Shown here: one piece after another, positions 6,690-10,234 of the stretch
Layout: the number at the start of each line of letters is the position of its first letter
How positions within the stretch are numbered: the first letter of the stretch is position 1
NCBI GenBank assembly: GCA_945861915.1
Contig: CAMAWK010000077.1
Location: forward strand, 1-10,234
Length of the DNA stretch: 10,234 bases
Origin: Flavobacterium psychrophilum
GTDB lineage: Bacteria > Bacteroidota > Bacteroidia > Flavobacteriales > Flavobacteriaceae
Reading direction: 5' to 3'
Position numbers and translations under genes: made by a program
The notes under the pieces: model-generated
What the model saw: only the letters and a program-made list of their open reading frames with translations
What the model was told of the DNA's origin: nothing
Database searches by the model: none

Positions 6690-7469
6690 TTAAACTCTAA
6701 TAACAAAATGTTCTTTTTCTTGTTCTCGTCTAAAGAAAACCAATCCCCACTGAAAAGTATCGATTGTTACAGTCACTTTCGAATGGTTTTTTATAATTTC
6801 CCAAGCTTCTTCCATTTCTGCAGACCAATGAATATCATCAAAAATCCAAACTGTTTCATTTTTGATAGTTGGTAAAAGTGATTCGAAATAGGCTAAAGTT
6901 GCTTTTTTAGAATGATTGCCATCGAAGTATATTAGGTCTTGGGTCTTGGTTTTTAGGTCTTGGGTTTTGAAATAATTTGAAAATTCGGTTACATTTGACT
7001 CGACATTTTTGATATTAAATTCTTGGAAACCGATTTGTGCCTGTTTGGCTGTTTCAGGACAACCTTCGAGCGTGATTATTATTGCATTTGTATTTCCCAA
7101 AGCCAAAGCTGTTGTGGCTAAACCCAAAGAGGTTCCAATTTCTAAAACAAAATCGGGCTTAAAATAATTAGTTATTCGAAATAATAATTGGGCTCTTTTT
7201 GGACTGATTCCTGCGTTTTTAGCAATTTCACTAATCGGTCTTGTGTTAGATTTAAAAACTTTAGATCCTGCGCCAAAATCGGCAACTTTAATGGAGTTTT
7301 TGTTTTTTAAAAACGAGTTTCGATAATCGGTTAAAATGGCATATTCAGATTTTTGTTTTTTGTCATAAAAACAGTTGGTTGCCAAATTGAAAACAAAAGG
7401 AGAATGAACTGCATGTTCGTTTTTGGAATACCATAGAAATTTTAGATAAGATTTTATTTGAAAAAGCAT
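6690..7469 (-). CDS. O-methyltransferase-like class I SAM-dependent methyltransferase
   Basis: A 259-residue soluble protein. Residues 107-122 (FVLEIGTSLGLATTAL) are the glycine-rich SAM-binding motif I of a Rossmann-fold methyltransferase; TLEGCPETA (133-141) has the acidic residue at the end of strand 2 that usually binds the ribose. LIYFDGNH (179-186) and WIFDDIHWS (208-216) resemble the metal or substrate strand positions of O-methyltransferases. The N-terminus (KNEHAVHSPFVFNLATNCFYD) is one I associate with a conserved Bacteroidetes family of unknown substrate. Residues about 168-179, TQDLKTKTQDL, are a 7-residue repeat encoded by a heptamer array and look inserted just before the LIYFDG strand. 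The stop codon overlaps a TTTAAAC repeat. ATG at 7469 fits the conserved start MLFQIKSYLKFLWYSKNEHA. No substrate is inferred. Confidence 0.88.
   Translation of the reverse strand: MLFQIKSYLKFLWYSKNEHAVHSPFVFNLATNCFYDKKQKSEYAILTDYRNSFLKNKNSIKVADFGAGSKVFKSNTRPISEIAKNAGISPKRAQLLFRITNYFKPDFVLEIGTSLGLATTALALGNTNAIIITLEGCPETAKQAQIGFQEFNIKNVESNVTEFSNYFKTQDLKTKTQDLIYFDGNHSKKATLAYFESLLPTIKNETVWIFDDIHWSAEMEEAWEIIKNHSKVTVTIDTFQWGLVFFRREQEKEHFVIRV
6928..6969. repeat. Heptamer array inside the methyltransferase coding sequence
   Basis: The plus strand divides into GGTCTTG, GGTCTTG, GTTTTTA, GGTCTTG, GGTTTTG (6935-6969), preceded by a weaker unit TATATTA. TTAGGTCTTGGGT occurs twice, exactly 21 bases apart (6932-6944 and 6953-6965), so the reading frame is kept and the protein gains the repeat TQDLKTK/TQDL. 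The array is very close to that at 5831-5865. Confidence 0.75.
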
Positions 7470-7783
7470 TTGAGTAACTACAAATTTGTATTTAATAAAA
7501 GGCTAATATACAAATTGTCATAATCTAATTGGATTCAAATTAAATCTCGACCCAAAAATTTAATCATTATGCTCAAGGATTTAAAACTATTGTTAACTTT
7601 CTGTGTTTTATTGCTTACTATCGATAGATTGATTTTCTTTGTACTGAAATTGTTAATAAGTAAAAAATAAAGAGTATCGTGTTTACAAAATTGTTTTTTA
7701 TTTTTTTTGACTTTAAAATAAAATAAATCATAATTGAATAAAAAATAGATTTTACTACTAAAATTCCATACACTCATTCAGAT
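7470..7783. other. AT-rich region between divergent genes, no gene seen
   Basis: These 314 bases separate the start codons of the methyltransferase (minus) and the SDR protein (plus), so they must hold both promoters, but no good TTG-N19-TAnnTTTG match is visible on either strand. There is a perfect 12-base palindrome TACAAATTTGTA at 7479-7490, with a partial second copy near 7509, close to the methyltransferase start, and another palindrome CTATCGATAG at 7618-7627. The only open frame (7535-7777, minus) is Lys/Phe/Asn-rich and looks like translated AT-rich DNA. Confidence 0.6.
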
Positions 7784-8695
7784 ATGAAAAAAAATGTTTT
7801 ACTTAACGGAGGCACAGGATTTATTGGAAGATATCTTACCTCATTATTAATAGAAAAGGGATATTTGGTTTCAATACTGAGCAGAACTAAATATGAGGAT
7901 TCTAATGATATTAGTTATTTTTTGTGGGATGTTGAAAAGGGTATTATTGATGAACAAGCTGTGCTTGAAGCAGATATTATTATCAACTTAGCTGGAGAAA
8001 ACATTGGTGCAAAACGTTGGACAAAAGAACGTAAAAAAGCCATTCTTGATAGTAGGGTTCAAGCCATTCAACTTATTTATAATGTTCTAAAAAAGCATAA
8101 AAAGAAATTAGATGTTTTTGTGTCAGCTTCCGGAATTGGAATTTATGGCTCAAAAAACAGTGTTAAAATTTGTTCAGAAGAAAGTCCGCTGGCAGATGAT
8201 TTTTTAGGTTCAACTTGTCAAAAATGGGAAGAATCGGCCGATTTAATTTCAACGCTAAAAATTAGAACTGTCAAAATTAGAACTGGTTTAGTAATTGGTA
8301 AAAATGATGGTTTCTTAAAAAAATTAGTTCCTATTTTTAGATTTAAAATAGGATCTCCGTTAGGCAATGGAGAACAATATATGCCATGGATTCATGTGGA
8401 GGATTTATGCTCTATTTACCTTGCGGCTATTGAAAACGAAACAATGGTAGGTGCTTATAATGCGGTTGTTAAGGATGGAACTACCAATTATGTTTTTTCG
8501 AAAAAATTAGCAAAAGTATTTGGTTATAGCCTTTGGTTGCCTAATGTGCCTGAGTTTTTAATCCGATTAGCCTTAGGCGAAATGGCACAAATTGTTCTAA
8601 AAGGACAACGAGTATCATCGGATAAACTAACGAAAACAGGATTTGAATTTAAGTTTACCAACCTAGGTTCTGCTTTGCGTGATTGTTTGAAATAA
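7784..8695 (+). CDS. TIGR01777-family SDR oxidoreductase (epimerase-like, YfcH type)
   Basis: A 303-residue cytoplasmic protein of the extended short-chain dehydrogenase superfamily. The N-terminal NAD(P)-binding motif is GGTGFIG (9-15), followed by LSR at the end of strand 2 and INLAGENIGAKRWT (67-80), typical of the TIGR01777 group. SASGIGIYG (114-122) is the serine region. The classical YxxxK catalytic pair is not evident where expected; CQKWEESA (145-152) stands there, which I recall as a family feature rather than damage. LGNGEQYMPWIHVEDL (193-208) and the C-terminal DUF1731-like LGEMAQIVLKGQRVSSDKL (264-282) complete the family pattern. The reaction is unknown; a sugar-nucleotide role is only suggested by the fold. 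ATG at 7784 starts MKKNVLLNGGTGFIG. It converges with rmuC, with 13 bases between the stops. Confidence 0.93.
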   Translation: MKKNVLLNGGTGFIGRYLTSLLIEKGYLVSILSRTKYEDSNDISYFLWDVEKGIIDEQAVLEADIIINLAGENIGAKRWTKERKKAILDSRVQAIQLIYNVLKKHKKKLDVFVSASGIGIYGSKNSVKICSEESPLADDFLGSTCQKWEESADLISTLKIRTVKIRTGLVIGKNDGFLKKLVPIFRFKIGSPLGNGEQYMPWIHVEDLCSIYLAAIENETMVGAYNAVVKDGTTNYVFSKKLAKVFGYSLWLPNVPEFLIRLALGEMAQIVLKGQRVSSDKLTKTGFEFKFTNLGSALRDCLK

Positions 8696-8708
8696 CAATT
8701 CGAGTATC

Positions 8709-10013
8709 TTATTCAGAATCCTTAGTCGCTCTATTTAGAATGTTTTCTGGCAACGATTTTTGAGTTTTTGCCCCCATTTTCTTTAAGTTTTCTACCCTTT
8801 TTATTAAGTTGCCACTTCCATCGACTAATTTGTTCATAGCGCCCTGGTATTCTACTTTGCTTTCGTCAATTTTTTTGCCAATTTTTATCAAATCGGCTAC
8901 AAATCCCTCAAATTTATCGTACAATGCACCTGCTTGACGCGCAATTTCAAAGGCATTTTCTTGTTGTTTTTGGTTTGTCCACATACTGTCAATCGTACGT
9001 AAAGTTGCCAAAAGTGTTGAAGGAGTTACAATAACAATATTTTTCTCAAAGGCCTTGTTGTACAATGTGGTTTCTTCGTTGAGTGCCAGAGCAAAAGCGG
9101 GTTCCATAGGAATGAAAAGCAATACAAAATCGGGACTTTCAATTTGATACAAATCTTGATAATTTTTATTGCCCAATTGCTCTACGTGGCGTTTGATAGA
9201 ACTAACGTGTTCTTTTAAAAAACCGTTTTTTAAATCATCATCTTCTTCATTGATGAATTTTTCATAGGCTGTTAACGACACTTTCGAATCGACAATCATT
9301 TTTTTACCATCTGGCAGATTGATAACCACATCAGGAAAAACACGCTGTCCATCAGCATTGATGTGTGATTGTTGAACAAAATATTCTCGGTCTTTTTCTA
9401 ATCCCGATTTATTTAGCACATTTTCTAAAATCCATTCCCCCCAATTGCCTTGCATTTTGCTATCGCCTTTTAGTGCTTTGGTCAAGTTGATGGTTTCCTT
9501 GCTCATTTGCTCATTTATTTTGCTCAAGCCTACAATTTGCTGACGCAGAGCCGCATGATAATCGATACTTTCTTTGTGAGTATCTTCTACTTTTTTCTCA
9601 AATAATTGAATCTTTTCTTGCAAAGGCGACAAGATATTCTTCATATTTTCTTTGTTCTGCTCTGTGAATTTATTCGATTTTTCATCTAGAATTTTGTTGG
9701 CTAGATTCTCGAATTCTTTGGTGAATTTTTCTTGTATTTTTTCAACTTCTTCTTTTTGTTCTTTGTTGCGTTGCCAAAGATTATCTAAATCGACTTCTTT
9801 CTTGGTTAACTGAATAGTGATGGCTTCTTTTTCGTTGCGAATGGTTTCCTTTTCTGAATTAACTAGATTTAATTGCTGTTTTAAACCATTTATATTTTCC
9901 TCTAAAAAAGTTTTTTCAGATTGTAATTTAGAAGAAAAAATGAGTTTTCCAATGTAAATCCCGATAATTAAAGCGATGATAAAAAGGAGTGAAAATTGAA
10001 GAAGAATGGGCAT
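8709..10013 (-). CDS. rmuC: DNA recombination protein RmuC
   Basis: A 434-residue protein. Residues 3-22 (ILLQFSLLFIIALIIGIYIG) form one N-terminal membrane segment. Residues about 30-180 are rich in Glu, Lys and Gln with a coiled-coil pattern. The RmuC domain follows: GNWGEWILENVL (189-200), PDVVINLPDGKKMIVDSKVS (227-246) with PD...VDSK resembling a PD-(D/E)xK nuclease core, FVLLFIPMEPAFA (296-308) and VTPSTLLATLRTI (329-341). E. coli RmuC limits inversions at short inverted repeats; the nuclease activity is inferred from the fold. This is of interest given the many inverted short-unit repeats in the window, but no link is shown. ATG at 10013 places the membrane segment at the very start, as usual. 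The neighbour at 10120 is divergent, the SDR gene convergent. Confidence 0.95.
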   Translation of the reverse strand: MPILLQFSLLFIIALIIGIYIGKLIFSSKLQSEKTFLEENINGLKQQLNLVNSEKETIRNEKEAITIQLTKKEVDLDNLWQRNKEQKEEVEKIQEKFTKEFENLANKILDEKSNKFTEQNKENMKNILSPLQEKIQLFEKKVEDTHKESIDYHAALRQQIVGLSKINEQMSKETINLTKALKGDSKMQGNWGEWILENVLNKSGLEKDREYFVQQSHINADGQRVFPDVVINLPDGKKMIVDSKVSLTAYEKFINEEDDDLKNGFLKEHVSSIKRHVEQLGNKNYQDLYQIESPDFVLLFIPMEPAFALALNEETTLYNKAFEKNIVIVTPSTLLATLRTIDSMWTNQKQQENAFEIARQAGALYDKFEGFVADLIKIGKKIDESKVEYQGAMNKLVDGSGNLIKRVENLKKMGAKTQKSLPENILNRATKDSE

Positions 10014-10093
10014 AAAAAATGTTTTTATTTATGAAGTAAAAGTAACCAATTATATCAATTTTGAGATTGATTAAATAGATATTTTGAAAAACG

Positions 10094-10101
10094 TATTTTT
10101 G
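10094..10101 (+). promoter_or_regulatory. Possible -7 element of the pseudouridine synthase gene
   Basis: TATTTTTG matches the Bacteroidetes -7 consensus exactly and lies 18 bases before the ATG at 10120. The best upstream TTG (10067-10069) is 24 bases away, longer than the usual 19-21, so the -33 element is poor. Confidence 0.4.
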
Positions 10102-10119
10102 TATTTTTAAAAAATATAA

Positions 10120-10234
10120 ATGCCACACCGCCATTTTATCCTTAACAAACCTTACGGCTATTTGAGTCAATTTGTGTATGAATTGAAACGAAAGAAAAAA
10201 CTATTGGGGGAATTATATGATTTTCCAGAGGGTA
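10120..10234 (+). CDS. rRNA pseudouridine synthase, RsuA/RluE type (N-terminus only)
   Basis: The first 38 codons of a gene that runs off the right edge. MPHRHFILNKPYGYLSQF is the start of an RsuA/RluB/RluE-type pseudouridine synthase: LNKPYGYLSQF matches the family's 'NKP.G..s' strand, and the following ELKRKKKLLGELYDFPEG leads to the position where the catalytic GRLDxxSxGLLL motif would lie, outside the window. These enzymes convert a specific uridine in ribosomal RNA to pseudouridine. The absence of an S4 domain before this segment favours RluE over RsuA/RluB. The active site is not visible, so the assignment rests on the N-terminus. Confidence 0.8.
   Translation, partial: MPHRHFILNKPYGYLSQFVYELKRKKKLLGELYDFPEG

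Larger units (their letters stand above)
6584..6695. repeat. GTTTAAA repeat cluster, facing copies
   Basis: Two tandem GTTTAAA heptamers (6588-6601) lie just upstream of the ABC ATPase start. Four TTTAAAC copies and one CTTAAAC copy, the reverse complement, lie at 6652-6658, 6662-6668, 6670-6676, 6679-6685 and 6689-6695, about 8-10 bases apart. AGTTGTTTAAA (6584-6594) is a perfect inverted repeat of 6652-6662. The last copy contains the methyltransferase stop codon. It is one of several short-unit arrays in this gene cluster. Confidence 0.65.

Noticed and set aside
7535..7777. 80-codon open frame on the minus strand between the divergent genes
   Set aside because: The composition (Lys, Asn, Phe, Ile, Ser) is that of translated AT-rich DNA; no motif, and it occupies the region that must hold promoters.
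7784..8695. SDR protein as an inactive pseudogene because YxxxK is missing
   Set aside because: The frame is intact, all TIGR01777 family motifs are present, and the C..WE segment at that position appears usual for the family.
10054..10071. ATCAAT/ATTGAT inverted repeat between rmuC and the pseudouridine synthase
   Set aside because: Six AT-rich pairs are likely by chance, and no regulator is known to match.
9928..10170. 80-codon minus-strand frame across the rmuC start
   Set aside because: It overlaps both the rmuC N-terminus and the divergent pseudouridine synthase start, and has no recognisable motif.

Overview
The window looks like chromosomal DNA of a Flavobacterium-like member of the Bacteroidetes. 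It is AT-rich. At least one gene has a promoter fitting the Bacteroidetes consensus (TTG, 19 bases, TAnnTTTG). SecA is the long Bacteroidetes form with no zinc-binding tail, and the DUF2795 protein and the HAVHSPFVF methyltransferase are of types I associate with flavobacteria. I assigned families by reading the translations; no database search was run.

Layout. (1) 1-1253, minus strand: a copper-associated pair, namely a small membrane-anchored cysteine protein (no ordinary start codon) followed by an MbnP-family lipoprotein that runs off the left edge. (2) 1315-4732, minus: secA with its own terminator. (3) 4799-5114, minus: a one-gene unit for a DUF2795 protein, with a clear promoter and terminator. 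(4) 5258-7469, minus: a cob(I)alamin adenosyltransferase, a LolD/MacB-type ABC ATPase and an O-methyltransferase-like protein; the transcription order is methyltransferase, ATPase, adenosyltransferase. (5) 7784-8695, plus: a TIGR01777 epimerase-like SDR protein, convergent with (6) rmuC (8709-10013, minus). (7) From 10120, plus: the start of an RsuA/RluE-type rRNA pseudouridine synthase cut by the right edge.

The genes are mostly housekeeping and do not form one pathway. The exception is the left-hand pair, which probably belongs to a copper locus continuing outside the window. I found no CRISPR array, transposase, phage gene, tRNA or rRNA.

The most unusual structure is in the gaps around genes 4. 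Several short, degenerate arrays with a 7-base period (GATTnnn, GGTnnTG, GTTTAAA) lie between these genes. One array of the GGTnnTG type lies inside the methyltransferase gene, where it encodes a 7-residue repeat that looks like an insertion. The arrays differ in sequence but share the period, which suggests a common process of formation.
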